The notes beneath the pieces were generated by a model, which saw nothing but the letters and a program-made list of their open reading frames with translations, did no database searches and was not told the DNA's origin. Positions 34,565 to 43,422 of a stretch of 64,000 bases of DNA are shown piece after piece. The translations under genes and the position numbers were made by a program. Positions within the stretch are counted from its first letter, which is position 1. Every line of letters starts with the position of its first letter. The stretch comes from Dietzia cinnamea NBRC 102147 (GTDB taxonomy: Bacteria > Actinomycetota > Actinomycetes > Mycobacteriales > Mycobacteriaceae). The stretch covers positions 43,004 to 107,003 of the forward strand of contig NZ_BCSW01000008.1 in assembly GCF_001571065.1 (NCBI RefSeq), in the 5' to 3' direction.

Positions 34565-34803
34565 CCCAACCGCACGCACCATCCGGCCCCGCGAGTCCAC
34601 TACAGTCGGTTCCAACGGCCTCCGATCCCGCTTGTAAGCCCCACGGGACCCGCGAGAAGCCACGGTTTTCAAGGCCGGGCAAGGGTTCTCAAACTCCCTA
34701 CGGAGGTCCACTCATCGGCGCCCGCCGCGGCGGACCGCGCCGCAGCCCACCGCGGCACAGGACGCCACCCCGACCGACGCCGGATCCGGCGGATAGGGAG
34801 ACC
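34565..34803. other. Probable boundary between mobile element and chromosome
   Basis: Gene content switches from element cargo to metabolic chromosome genes across these 239 bp. I see no tRNA gene, no integrase and no obvious att repeat; the matching left end is outside the window, so a direct-repeat test is impossible here. GAGCGTCAAC-type element sequence stops near 34560. The region just before 34804 holds the MFS ribosome site ATAGGGAG. Confidence 0.35.
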
Positions 34804-36006
34804 GTGCAGACCACCCCCCGCTCGTCATGGGTCCCGTTCGTCCTCATGGCCCTGGTGGTGACCGTGGCACTGGCGTCCAGCGCCACCCCCTCGCCCCTGT
34901 ACGTCGATTACCAGCAGTCGTGGGCGGTCGGCGGCACCACCATCACGGTCGTCTACGCCGTGTACGCCCTCGCGGTCCTCGTGCCCCTGCTGTTCCTCGG
35001 GCGGCTCTCCGACGCCATCGGTCGCCGACCGGTGATCCTCACCGGGCTGGCGCTGCTGGCGGCGAGCATGGGCATGCTCGCGGCCGCCCCGTTGGTCGCG
35101 TGGCTGATCGCGGGCCGCATCATCCAGGGACTGGCGGTGGGCCTGATCACCGGCTCGGCCTCCGCCGCACTGATCGAGCTCCATCCGACCCGCGATTCAC
35201 GGGTCGGCGCACTCACCAGCAGCTCCACCACCAACTTCGGCATCGCGGTGGGAGTGCTCCTCGCGGGCGCCGTGGCCACCTCGTCGTCGTCACCCCTCGT
35301 GCACCCCTACCTCGTGATCGGCGCGGCCACCGTCGCGCTCCTCGTCGCCGTGGCCACCCTCGTCCCGGAGACGGCGGGCGGCTCCTCGACGGCGCGCGAC
35401 GCCCTGCGGGTGCGGCCACCCACGGTCCCGGCGGAGATCCGGTCCACGTTCGCCCTCGCGGCGGTGTGCGTGACCGTCTCGTGGTCCGTCGGCGGCGTCT
35501 TCCTGGGGCTGGGCGGGGCGATCGCGCGCGACCTGATGGGCCGGTCGGACTACATGGTCACCGGACTCGTGGTGGCCAGCCTGCAGGGTGCGGCGGGGAT
35601 CGCCCAGCTCGTGTGGAACCTGCGATCCGGGCCGGAGCGGTGGCGGCTCGGGGTGGCCGTCGGGGTGGGGGCCCTGGTCTCCGGGCTGGTCGTCGCATCC
35701 CTGTCCCTGGCGGCCGGCGAGGTGACGGGCTTCATCGTCGCGGCCGCGCTCACCGGGCTGGGGATGGGGCTGCTGTTCCTCATGGGCAACACGCTGGTGG
35801 CGCAGAGCGCGCCCCCGGCGGTACGCGGGCAGGTCTTCTCCGCGCTGTTCGTGGTGGCCTACACCTCGCTCGGTGTGCCGGCGGTGGTGGCGGCGGTCAT
35901 CGCCGAGGGCATCGGGCTCATCCCGGCCTACCACGTACTGGCTCTGGTCGTGGGCGTGGTCGCCCTGGGAGCGCTGGTTGCCGTGACCCGCGCGCGGCGG
36001 ACCTAA
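34804..36006 (+). CDS. MFS transporter
   Basis: The protein has 400 residues from GTG 34804, with GGGAG 5 bp upstream. About twelve hydrophobic helices are visible. The loop-2 MFS signature appears as FLGRLSDAIGRRPVILTG at about 60-77, and GRIIQGLAVGLITG matches motif C-like sequence. The relation to drug/proton antiporters is likely, but the substrate cannot be told. It is the first clearly chromosomal gene. It converges with the next gene, the two stops overlapping by 4 bp. Confidence 0.88.
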   Translation: MQTTPRSSWVPFVLMALVVTVALASSATPSPLYVDYQQSWAVGGTTITVVYAVYALAVLVPLLFLGRLSDAIGRRPVILTGLALLAASMGMLAAAPLVAWLIAGRIIQGLAVGLITGSASAALIELHPTRDSRVGALTSSSTTNFGIAVGVLLAGAVATSSSSPLVHPYLVIGAATVALLVAVATLVPETAGGSSTARDALRVRPPTVPAEIRSTFALAAVCVTVSWSVGGVFLGLGGAIARDLMGRSDYMVTGLVVASLQGAAGIAQLVWNLRSGPERWRLGVAVGVGALVSGLVVASLSLAAGEVTGFIVAAALTGLGMGLLFLMGNTLVAQSAPPAVRGQVFSALFVVAYTSLGVPAVVAAVIAEGIGLIPAYHVLALVVGVVALGALVAVTRARRT

Positions 36007-36485
36007 CCTCTGCTCAACGCCTGCGCGGCGGCCACGACACTCAGCGCGGCGAGTCCGGTGCGCAGGCGGTCCGAGGCGAGGAGTGCGGCGATGCGGGGCC
36101 GCGTGACCTGTTCACGCGCGATTCCCACGTGCAGCGGCACCACCCCGGCCGTCACCGCGGGGGCCGCGACGCCCGCCGCGCAGGCGACGAGCGTGGCGGT
36201 CAGCCCGGTCCGCTCGCGCGAGCGGATAGACCCGTAGGCCGTCCACGCCGTCGCGCCCAGCCCGGCCGCGTACAGCGTCAGGGCCACGGGGGCGATACGG
36301 CGGGCGTGGTCGGCCTGACGTTCGGCGATCCCGTGGGTGGGGCCGTCGAACAGCTGGGGATACACCACCGAGGTGACCATGGACTGGAAACCCAGGTGGA
36401 CTGCGGACGTCGTGAGCAGCGCGAGGCGGCCCGCTCGGAGCGTCGGATCGGCGGACGCACGGCGTCGGCGGTTCATGCCCGCCAC
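36003..36485 (-). CDS. Hypothetical four-helix membrane protein
   Basis: The protein has 160 residues from GTG 36485, with ATG 36476 as an alternative. Hydrophobic segments are near LALLTTSAVHLGFQSMVTSVVYPQLF, ARRIAPVALTLYAAGLGATAWTAY, TGLTATLVACAAGVAAPAVTAGVVPLHVGI and TGLAALSVVAAAQALS. The pattern resembles small DUF1772-like membrane proteins but is not a firm match. It lies two bases downstream of the NTF2-like gene and is probably co-transcribed with it. Confidence 0.75.
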   Translation of the reverse strand: MAGMNRRRRASADPTLRAGRLALLTTSAVHLGFQSMVTSVVYPQLFDGPTHGIAERQADHARRIAPVALTLYAAGLGATAWTAYGSIRSRERTGLTATLVACAAGVAAPAVTAGVVPLHVGIAREQVTRPRIAALLASDRLRTGLAALSVVAAAQALSRG

Positions 36486-36486
36486 G

Positions 36487-37041
36487 TTACCTCTCGCGCG
36501 AACGTCCCAGCAGGGCGCGGCCCTCGCCGTCGTCGGTCATGGCGCGGGCGGTGCGGAGCACGACGCGCCACCCACGGTCGGGCGCGTCCACCGGCCCGCG
36601 CCGCTCGAGTTCCCACCGGCTGGCGGTCACCCGCACGACGGTGTACCGACCCGGCTTCGAGGAGAGGACGACGAGCTGGGTGTAGCCGGTCGCCACGGCG
36701 CGGTCGCCGTCGAGTACGACCACCGGCAGGCTCGGCACGTGACCGCACCCGTGCGCGATGAGACCCTGGTGCGCGTCGCCGGTCACCATCTCCACCAGGC
36801 CGTCGTGGCCCTCGAGGCGGCCGGTGTCGACGTCGTACACGCCGTCGGAGGTCCACAACTCGGCCACGCCCTGGGCATCGCCGGAGTCCACGCGCGGGGA
36901 GTAGGCCGCGAGGATCCGGAGGATCGCGAGCTCGTCCTCGGCGGCGGCGAGGCGGTCGTGCGTGTCGGTGAGCCGCGCCTCGAGGGCGGCCAGTCGGGTG
37001 TCGAGGGAATCGAGGCTCACGGCCTCGGAGGAGGAAGTCAT
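36487..37041 (-). CDS. NTF2/SnoaL-like domain protein
   Basis: The protein has 184 residues from ATG 37041, with GGAGGAGG just upstream. A short coiled-coil start (LDTRLAALEARLTDTHDRLAAAEDEL) leads into a SnoaL-like fold: AILRILAAYSPRVDSGDAQGVAELWTSDGVYDVD, then HGCGHVPSLPVVVLDGDRAVATGYTQLVV. Members with this layout are often ring-modifying isomerases, dehydratases or non-catalytic binding proteins in steroid and aromatic pathways. It is divergent from the flavoprotein at 37094, 52 bp away, so the two may share a control region and pathway. Confidence 0.82.
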   Translation of the reverse strand: MTSSSEAVSLDSLDTRLAALEARLTDTHDRLAAAEDELAILRILAAYSPRVDSGDAQGVAELWTSDGVYDVDTGRLEGHDGLVEMVTGDAHQGLIAHGCGHVPSLPVVVLDGDRAVATGYTQLVVLSSKPGRYTVVRVTASRWELERRGPVDAPDRGWRVVLRTARAMTDDGEGRALLGRSRER

Positions 37042-37093
37042 GACCACCACGTTAATGCGCTGCCTGAGGGGGTGAACACGTTATAGTTCCGGT

Positions 37094-38602
37094 ATGGCGG
37101 ACACTTCACCGGACACCGGTCCATCGGTATTCACGGCGGACGTCCTGGTCGTGGGGATGGGCATCGCGGGAGCGTGCGCGTCGATCGAGGCCGCCGAGGC
37201 CGGCGCCACGGTCATCGCGATCGAGGGCGCCTCCGGGCCCGGTGGCTCGTCTGCACAGTCCGGCGGGGAGATCTACCTGGGCGGCGGAACGGCCACCCAG
37301 CGGGCGCTCGGCATCTCCGACACGGTTGAGGACATGCGCGCGTTCCTCACCGCCGCCCTCGGGCCCAACGCCGATCAGGCCAAGATCGACGAATACTGCG
37401 CCGGCGCCGTCGAGCACCACGACTGGTTGGTCGATCACGGCGCGGTGTTCAACCACAAGCTGTGGGACACCCCCACGTGGATGCCGGGCGACGACTCGGG
37501 GCTCATGTGGATGGGAGAGCGCGCCGAGCCCTACGCCTCGCTGGCGAAACCGGCCGCCCGCGGTCACCGCCCGCCCGGCCCGAACTTCGCGGGCAACCTC
37601 CTCATGGACTCGCTGGTCGCCACCGCAGAGAAGGCCGGCGTCGACCTGCACTGTGACGTCAAGGCGCGGTCGCTGATCGTCGAGGACGGCCGTGTGGTGG
37701 GCGTGCGCGCAACGCAGTTCGGTGAGGAGCGCGAGTACCGCGCGACCGGCGGTGTCGTACTGGCCACGGGCGGGTTCGTGGACAACGACCGCATGCTCGA
37801 GCAGTGGGCGCCCCAGCAGCTGGGCAAGGACAAGGTCTCCGACGGCCGCGACGACGGCTCGGGGATCGAGATGGGCATGGAGGCCGGCGCCGCGGTCCGT
37901 CGTATGCACCAGACTGAGACCGCGATGCTCATCATCCCGCGCCTGGTCGTGGGCTCGATGCTCGTCGACGGTGACGGCCACCGCTTCATCAACGAGGAGG
38001 TGTACCCGGGCCTGTACTGCCACGCCGCCGTGCACCACCGCCGCCCGCCGGTGTGGGTGATCATCGACGAGAAGGGCATCGAGGACGTGCCGGAGAACGA
38101 GCTGTGGGGCATGCAGCCCATGCACGCGGCCGAGACCATCGAGGAGCTGGCGGCCGACTGCGGTCTGCCCGCCGATGCGCTGGCGGACCAGCTGCGCCGC
38201 TACAACGAGGGCGCCGCGCGGGGCGAGGACCCGCAGTTCGGCAAGAGCGCGCGGTGGGTGCGCCCGCTCGAGCCGCCGTTCGGCGCATACCCCACGGGGG
38301 CCGGCGGGCCGGACACCTTCAACGGCTTGCCCCTCAAGGCGCAGGGCTTCACGCTCGGCGGACTGCACACCGACCTCGACTCCCGCGTGCTGAGCCGCGC
38401 CGGCGATCCCGTCCCCGGCCTGTTCGCCGCGGGCCGCTGCACCCACGGGCTCCACGGTGACGGTTACATCTCCGGTACCTCGCTGGGCGACGGGTCGTTC
38501 TTCGGCCGGCGTGCGGGTCGGGGCGCGGCGGGGGCGACCGGTGCGACCGGTGCTGGCGGCGCGTCGGCCGCTGTGGACGCCGTCGGGTCGGTGCAGGCGT
38601 GA
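37094..38602 (+). CDS. FAD-binding dehydrogenase, fumarate reductase/KstD-like family
   Basis: The protein has 502 residues. The N-terminal Rossmann motif VLVVGMGIAGACASIEAAEAGA binds the ADP part of FAD, followed by SGPGGSSAQSGGEIYLGGG. A second flavin contact is RATGGVVLATGGFVDN, and GLFAAGRCTHGLHGDGYISGTSLGDGSFFGRRAG closes the FAD domain. This is the fumarate reductase/3-ketosteroid-dehydrogenase superfamily; the steroid or other substrate is not determinable. The last 30 residues are Gly/Ala-rich. The thioesterase genes downstream suggest a CoA-linked degradation pathway. Confidence 0.88.
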   Translation: MADTSPDTGPSVFTADVLVVGMGIAGACASIEAAEAGATVIAIEGASGPGGSSAQSGGEIYLGGGTATQRALGISDTVEDMRAFLTAALGPNADQAKIDEYCAGAVEHHDWLVDHGAVFNHKLWDTPTWMPGDDSGLMWMGERAEPYASLAKPAARGHRPPGPNFAGNLLMDSLVATAEKAGVDLHCDVKARSLIVEDGRVVGVRATQFGEEREYRATGGVVLATGGFVDNDRMLEQWAPQQLGKDKVSDGRDDGSGIEMGMEAGAAVRRMHQTETAMLIIPRLVVGSMLVDGDGHRFINEEVYPGLYCHAAVHHRRPPVWVIIDEKGIEDVPENELWGMQPMHAAETIEELAADCGLPADALADQLRRYNEGAARGEDPQFGKSARWVRPLEPPFGAYPTGAGGPDTFNGLPLKAQGFTLGGLHTDLDSRVLSRAGDPVPGLFAAGRCTHGLHGDGYISGTSLGDGSFFGRRAGRGAAGATGATGAGGASAAVDAVGSVQA

Positions 38603-38693
38603 GCGGGCAGGTCGCCGTCGAGCGACGGGACCGGCCGGGGATGGACCCGGGTCCGTGGGACCCGCGCGAGGCGGTGGTCGCGCTGTCGATCGG

Positions 38694-38825
38694 ATGGACG
38701 ACGACGACGAGGGTCTCTACGCCCTGGTCGAGCAGGTCCGTCGGATCCGCGCGCTGACGACCGGCGGGATCTTCGACACCGGCCTGTGCCCGCCGACCGC
38801 CCGGCTCCGCGAGGTGGCGGCCTGA
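38694..38825 (+). pseudogene. Possible remnant of a thioesterase N-terminus
   Basis: The 43-residue frame contains LVEQVRRIRALTTGGIFD and LREVAA. This resembles the N-terminal helix of the thioesterase that starts at 38875 (LARQLRRIRGLVSGAEFEDL, LARELAD). There is no hotdog domain and no ribosome site. It may be a partial duplication or a very small real gene. Confidence 0.35.
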
Positions 38826-38874
38826 CGCCGGGCCACGTCGGGCGGCGCCCGACTGCGGAGTAACGTCACACGGC

Positions 38875-39537
38875 GTGACCGAACAGCAAGAATTCGGGGA
38901 AGCCGTCTCCGCTCAGACCTTCCTCGACCAGCCCGACCACGCCTCCGGTGCCACCGAGCTCGCCCGCCAGCTGAGGCGCATCCGCGGCCTCGTCTCCGGC
39001 GCGGAATTCGAGGACCTGGCCGCGGAGATCGAGCTGGCCCGCGAGCTGGCCGACCGCATCGAGAACGCCGCGACCCCCCACCCGCCGGCCGAGTACGCTT
39101 CATGGGGCGTGCCCGAGCACATCGCCTCCAACCCGGTGATCGGCTCGCGCAACCCGGCCGCCCCGCCGCTGGAGGCCGCCGTACTCCCGGACGGCACCGT
39201 CCGCGCGGACCTGACGCTGGGCGTGGAGTTCCAGGGCCCGCCCGGATGTGTGCACGGCGGCGTGGTGGCGATGCTGTTCGACGAGATGCTCGGCCTGGCC
39301 AACGCCGCGGCGGAGCGCATCGGGATGACGGTGGACCTGCAGGTCACCTACGTCGCCCCCACCCCGCTGGACACGCCCCTGCGGTTCGAGGCCCGCCAGG
39401 ACCGGGTGGACGGGCGCAAACTGTGGTGCACGGGCACGCTGCACGCCGGTGACACCCTGTGCGCGTCGGTCACGGGCATGTTCGTCACGCCGCGCTGGAT
39501 GCTCGACGGGGATCAGAGCAAGCCCATCGAGGGCTGA
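38875..39537 (+). CDS. PaaI-family hotdog thioesterase
   Basis: The protein has 220 residues from GTG 38875. A helical N-terminal extension of about 80 residues precedes the hotdog domain. That domain has PPGCVHGGVVAMLFDEMLGLAN, the typical HGG and Asp/Glu helix of acyl-CoA thioesterases, then TVDLQVTYVAPTPLDTPLRF and a final TGMFV strand. It hydrolyses an acyl- or aryl-CoA; the substrate is unknown. A second enzyme of the same layout is encoded at 40388-41146, with a divergent SDR gene between them, so the cluster may handle a set of CoA thioesters. Confidence 0.88.
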   Translation: MTEQQEFGEAVSAQTFLDQPDHASGATELARQLRRIRGLVSGAEFEDLAAEIELARELADRIENAATPHPPAEYASWGVPEHIASNPVIGSRNPAAPPLEAAVLPDGTVRADLTLGVEFQGPPGCVHGGVVAMLFDEMLGLANAAAERIGMTVDLQVTYVAPTPLDTPLRFEARQDRVDGRKLWCTGTLHAGDTLCASVTGMFVTPRWMLDGDQSKPIEG

Positions 39538-39557
39538 CCGCGCCCGCGACCCGGGGG

Positions 39558-40376
39558 TCAGTTCCCGCGGAGGGCCTTCATCCGCTTGTGCGAGCCGGCC
39601 ACGATCCGGCCGCGGTCGACGCCGGACGAGAACTCGACGCCCTTGCGGTTGTTCTCGCCGCCACAGACGTGGATCGGCCCGTTGCCGATGGACGCCAGGA
39701 CCTCCTCGGCGACCTCTTCGGGCTCGCTGACGGTGAAGCCGGGCAGATCCATGTCCAGGCCGGCGCGCACCATCGCGGGGGTGCGGACGACGCCGAGGAT
39801 GACCTCGACGACGTCGACGCCGTACTCACGCATCTCCAGCCACAGGCCCTCGACGAAGACGCGGCTGAACGCCTTCGCCGCGGAGTAGACGCTCATGTCG
39901 GCGTGACCGAGGTAGCCGGCCATCGAGCCCATCACCACGATGCCGCCGCGGCCGCGGGACTTGAGGCCGGGGCCGAACTGACGGATGATCTGCATCGGCG
40001 AGGTGATGTTGAGGTCGATGACCTTCTGGACCTTGTCCATGTCCGACTCGACGAACTCGGAGCCGTAGGTGTTGGCGCCGGCGTTGAGCACGATGAGGCC
40101 GAGGTCGAGACCCTCGCAGGCCGCGGCGATGCCCTCGGTGGCGCCGGGCTCGGTGAGGTCGACGGACAGGGTCCGGCACTCGACTCCTTTGGCGCGGACG
40201 GCCTCCGCGGTCTCCTCGAGGGGCCCGGTCTTGCGGGCGACGAGGATCGTGGACACCCCCTGATCGGCGAGGCGGAAGGCGATCTCGGCGCCCACGCCCT
40301 CACTTCCGCCCACGACGAGGGCCCAGGGGCCATAGGTAGCGGGATCGAACGGCTTCGGATTGACAGGTGTCGACAT
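39558..40376 (-). CDS. Short-chain dehydrogenase/reductase
   Basis: The protein has 272 residues. The cofactor motif is GGSEGVGAEIA (a variant of TGxxxGIG), VDLT and LNAGANTYG mark the nucleotide pocket, and the catalytic set is Ser in VMGSMAGY, Tyr and Lys in YSAAKAFSR. It resembles SDRs acting on acyl or steroid substrates, and the Arg in LVARKTG suggests NADPH preference. Its start lies only 11 bp from the divergent thioesterase start. It converges with the first thioesterase gene. Confidence 0.9.
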   Translation of the reverse strand: MSTPVNPKPFDPATYGPWALVVGGSEGVGAEIAFRLADQGVSTILVARKTGPLEETAEAVRAKGVECRTLSVDLTEPGATEGIAAACEGLDLGLIVLNAGANTYGSEFVESDMDKVQKVIDLNITSPMQIIRQFGPGLKSRGRGGIVVMGSMAGYLGHADMSVYSAAKAFSRVFVEGLWLEMREYGVDVVEVILGVVRTPAMVRAGLDMDLPGFTVSEPEEVAEEVLASIGNGPIHVCGGENNRKGVEFSSGVDRGRIVAGSHKRMKALRGN

Positions 40377-40387
40377 ACCCTTAGAGT

Positions 40388-41146
40388 ATGACTAAACAGA
40401 GCGATAGTCCCGGATTCGGCGGCGTACCCCTGCCGAAGCTGGGTTCGGACGAGGACTTCTCCCTCGAGGCGGCGCGCAAGCGACTGGGCACAAGGTTCGA
40501 ACCGATCCCCACCCCGGAGTTGCCGCCGGCGGATCCCGAGCTCGACCGCGTAGTGGCCGAGCTGCGTCGACTCCGTGAGGCGACCGCGGCGTTGGCGCAC
40601 TCGGAGGTCGAGCTGGGGGACATCGCCGACCGCCTGGCCGCGGTGGCCGACCTGATCGAACCGCGCGTCCCGTCGCCGGCGAAGCGGCTGGAGATCATGT
40701 GGACGGGTGCGGGCACCCGCCGGTCGAACCCGGTTGCCGGGCCGGAGAATCCACTCGCCCCGCCGGTTCAGTTCTACGGGTGCGATGACGGCTCGGTGCG
40801 TGCCGAGGTGACGCTGGGCCCCGTCTACCAGGGCCCTCCCGGCTGTGTCCACGGGGGTATCAGCGCGCTGATCATCGACCACATGATGGGGTTCGCCAAC
40901 CACTGGGGCGGCCGCTTCGGGATGACCGCGCACTACGAGATCGACTACCGGTCGCCCACCCCGCTGCTCGAGCCGCTGTCGTTCCGCGCGTGGGTTCAGG
41001 AGCGCGAGGGCCGCAAGACGTGGACGCACGCGACGATCCACGCCGGCGATCGTCTGTGCGTGGAGGCGCGGGGGCTGTTCCTGGAGGCGAGTGTGCCGGT
41101 GCCGGGCCAGCCGGGCACCGAGTCGATGCTCGGCGACGGGGGATAG
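40388..41146 (+). CDS. PaaI-family hotdog thioesterase, second copy
   Basis: The protein has 252 residues from ATG 40388. The 110-residue N-terminal extension is helical and charged. The hotdog domain has PPGCVHGGISALIIDHMMGFAN, MTAHYEIDYRSPTPLLEPLSF and ATIHAGDRLCVEARGLFL. The layout equals that of the 38875-39537 gene, so the two are paralogues with diverged extensions. No ribosome site is evident, and the start codon lies very near that of the divergent SDR, so it may be leaderless or start further in. Confidence 0.87.
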   Translation: MTKQSDSPGFGGVPLPKLGSDEDFSLEAARKRLGTRFEPIPTPELPPADPELDRVVAELRRLREATAALAHSEVELGDIADRLAAVADLIEPRVPSPAKRLEIMWTGAGTRRSNPVAGPENPLAPPVQFYGCDDGSVRAEVTLGPVYQGPPGCVHGGISALIIDHMMGFANHWGGRFGMTAHYEIDYRSPTPLLEPLSFRAWVQEREGRKTWTHATIHAGDRLCVEARGLFLEASVPVPGQPGTESMLGDGG

Positions 41147-41150
41147 GGGC

Positions 41151-41795
41151 TCAGCCGGGGAGGTCGACCTGGACGACCTTCTGCAGGTAGGGCGCGATGA
41201 CCTCGGTCAGGCCGGAGGCCAGCTGGTCGGGATCCTCGGGCGGCAGCGAGATGAAGCTGATGCCGATGCGGGCGATGATTGAGGCCGCCAACCGGGCCTG
41301 CGTCTCCTCGATCCGCATCCAGCTCTCGGCGAGGGCGGGGGTGAGCACCTCGGTGGCCCGCTCGATGAGGGGGCCGGCCTCGGTGGTGATGAGCCGCAGC
41401 AGCTCCGGCTTGATGTCCCCGGTGAGCAGGGCCCGGATGAGCGGGTCGCGCTGGCTGGAGAGCAGGAAGCCGTTGATGCCCTCACGCAGCGCGGTCTCGA
41501 TCTGCCCGGGATACCGGATGATGGAGTCGCGGATCTCACCGGCGAACGTCTCGGACAGTTGCAGCGCGTACGCCTGCGCCAGACCCTGCCGGTTGCCGAA
41601 CGTGCTGTAGAGGGTCTGCCGGCTCAGTCCGGCGGCTTTGGCGACGTCGGACATGGTGACCGCGGACCAGTCGCGCGAGCCGAGGAGCTCGTGCATGGCC
41701 TCGAACACGGTGCTGCGGAGCGGCCGACGCTCCCCGCGCGCGTCCGCGGGGGAGGGTCGGTCACTGGTCTGGCGGTGACGGGGCATGGTGTCCAT
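41151..41795 (-). CDS. alkX: TetR-family regulator, probable AlkX
   Basis: The protein has 214 residues from ATG 41795, with ATG 41786 as an alternative. The N-terminal helix-turn-helix reads RSTVFEAMHELLGSRDWSAVTMSDVAKAAGLSRQTLYSTFGNRQGLAQAYAL. The rest is the helical ligand domain. It lies 59 bp downstream of, and in the same direction as, the alkane monooxygenase-rubredoxin gene. In Dietzia a TetR gene in this place, alkX, represses alkW1 and responds to fatty acids, so I assign that role by position and family; ligand binding is not tested. Confidence 0.82.
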   Translation of the reverse strand: MDTMPRHRQTSDRPSPADARGERRPLRSTVFEAMHELLGSRDWSAVTMSDVAKAAGLSRQTLYSTFGNRQGLAQAYALQLSETFAGEIRDSIIRYPGQIETALREGINGFLLSSQRDPLIRALLTGDIKPELLRLITTEAGPLIERATEVLTPALAESWMRIEETQARLAASIIARIGISFISLPPEDPDQLASGLTEVIAPYLQKVVQVDLPG

Positions 41796-41854
41796 TGTTG
41801 CGGATACCCGGTTCCGGGCGGGGGAGGGCCGGGTTCCCACCCCGTACGCGGGGG

Positions 41855-43381
41855 TCACTTCACCGGCAGGAAGTCGACCTTGTCGCGCACGCCGCAGTCC
41901 GAGCACTGCCAGGAGTCGGGGATGGCCGACCACGGGGTGCCGGGCGGGAAGCCCTCGCGCGGGAGGCCGGCGGCCTCGGAGTAGTGGTTCCCGCAGTTGG
42001 GGCACACGTACTCACCGGTGGGCGAGGTCTGGTCGGTCGCGATGTCGGTGTCGGCGATGATCTTCTCCGCCACCGCGGTCGAGCCGGCCCCGTAGCGGGC
42101 GAGGATCTTCTCCCGCTTGGAGGGCTGGATGTTCGCGCGGGTGATGTCGCCGTCGTAGTGGTCGAGGACGCGCTTGTCCATGACCTTCCGCCACAGCGGC
42201 GGGATGTAGGCGATGACCATCATCGTCGCGTACCCGGACGGCAGCTGCGGGGCCTGCTCGAAGCTGCGGAGCATCTGGTAGCGGCGCATCGGGTTGGCGT
42301 GGTGGTCCGAGTGGCGCTGCAGGTGGTACAGGAAGATGTTGGTCACCAGGTGGTCGGAGTTCCACGAGTGCTCGGGGCGGCAGCGCTGGTACCGACCCGC
42401 CGAGGTCTTCTGGCGGAGCAGTCCGTAGTGCTCGAGGTAGTTGACGACCTCGAGCAGGGAGAACCCGAAGATCGCCTGCACGATCAGCCAGGGGGCGACC
42501 TCCCACCCGAAGATCGCGATGAGCGCGCCGAACAGCACGACGGTCATGAGCCAGGCGTTGAGGTTGTCGTTGCGGAGGGTCCACGGGCTCTTGCCCAGGC
42601 GGCCGAGACGCTCGGACTCGAGCGACCACGCCGAGCGGAGCGAGCCGACGACACTGCGCGGCAGGAACGCCCAGAAGGACTCTCCGAAGCGGGAGCTGGC
42701 GGGGTCCTCCGGAGTGGCGACGCGCGCGTGGTGGCCACGGTTGTGCTCGATGAAGAAGTGGCCGTAACCGGTGGTGGCGAGCGCGACCTTGGACAGCCAC
42801 TTCTCGCTGCCCGCGATCTTGTGGCCGAGCTCGTGAGCGGTGTTGATGCCGATGCCGCCGGTGATGGCCACGGTCCAGGCGACGCCGATGGAGGCGGCGA
42901 CGCTCAGGCCGCCGTCGTAGCCGAGCCAGGACAGGTCGTCGGCGGTCCAGAGGTAGCAGGCGGCGATGAGCGAGGCGTACTGCAGCGGGATGTACAGGTA
43001 GGTGCACCACCGGTAGAACGGATCGGCCTCGAGCTTGTCCATGACCTCGTCCGGCGGGTTCTCCCCGTCGGCGCCGATCGCCAGGTCGCCGAGCGGGATG
43101 GCGACGTAGACGAGGAACGGCAGCAGGAACCACGCGATGGTCGCGGGGATATCCCAGCCGAGGGCGTTGAAGCCGGCGACGAACGGCATGGAGAGGAACA
43201 GGCCCATCGCCGGGATCACTCCGAGCAGCCACAGGTAGCGCTTGGCGTCGGTCCACGCGTACGGCTCGACGTCCGCGTGGTCGTGGCCGTGATGGTCGTG
43301 TCCGTGATGGTCATGATGCGCGTGAGGCGCCTCGTGCTCATCGGCCCCGTCCGTGGGGCGGATGTACTCGGTGCTGGACAT
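41855..43381 (-). CDS. alkW1: Alkane 1-monooxygenase fused to rubredoxin (AlkW1-like)
   Basis: The protein has 508 residues from ATG 43381 with GGAGG upstream. Residues 15-40 are extremely His/Asp-rich. Six or so membrane helices follow with the diiron histidine boxes HELGHK (about 184), EHNRGHH (about 212) and LQRHSDHHA (about 356), plus the family signature NYLEHYGLLR. Residues 455-508 are a rubredoxin with YVCPNCG and WQCSDCG iron ligands. The fusion delivers electrons directly to the hydroxylase, which oxidises medium and long n-alkanes at the terminal carbon. Rubredoxin reductase is not in the window. TetR gene alkX follows. Confidence 0.95.
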   Translation of the reverse strand: MSSTEYIRPTDGADEHEAPHAHHDHHGHDHHGHDHADVEPYAWTDAKRYLWLLGVIPAMGLFLSMPFVAGFNALGWDIPATIAWFLLPFLVYVAIPLGDLAIGADGENPPDEVMDKLEADPFYRWCTYLYIPLQYASLIAACYLWTADDLSWLGYDGGLSVAASIGVAWTVAITGGIGINTAHELGHKIAGSEKWLSKVALATTGYGHFFIEHNRGHHARVATPEDPASSRFGESFWAFLPRSVVGSLRSAWSLESERLGRLGKSPWTLRNDNLNAWLMTVVLFGALIAIFGWEVAPWLIVQAIFGFSLLEVVNYLEHYGLLRQKTSAGRYQRCRPEHSWNSDHLVTNIFLYHLQRHSDHHANPMRRYQMLRSFEQAPQLPSGYATMMVIAYIPPLWRKVMDKRVLDHYDGDITRANIQPSKREKILARYGAGSTAVAEKIIADTDIATDQTSPTGEYVCPNCGNHYSEAAGLPREGFPPGTPWSAIPDSWQCSDCGVRDKVDFLPVK

Positions 43382-43408
43382 CGCTGACGACCTCCGAATC
43401 AACGTTGT

Positions 43409-43422
43409 GTGGCATATGCCAC
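43409..43422. promoter_or_regulatory. 14-bp palindrome upstream of alkW1
   Basis: GTGGCATATGCCAC is a perfect palindrome 28 bp before the alkW1 start. It is a good candidate operator for the adjacent TetR regulator. A second palindrome, TGTCTAGACA at 43459-43468, lies 37 bp further upstream, with AGACA/TGTC half-sites around it (43441-43485). Confidence 0.55.

Noticed and set aside
34565..34803. An att site or tRNA fragment at the element boundary
   Set aside because: No tRNA-like fold or repeated core could be found, and the other end of the element is outside the window.
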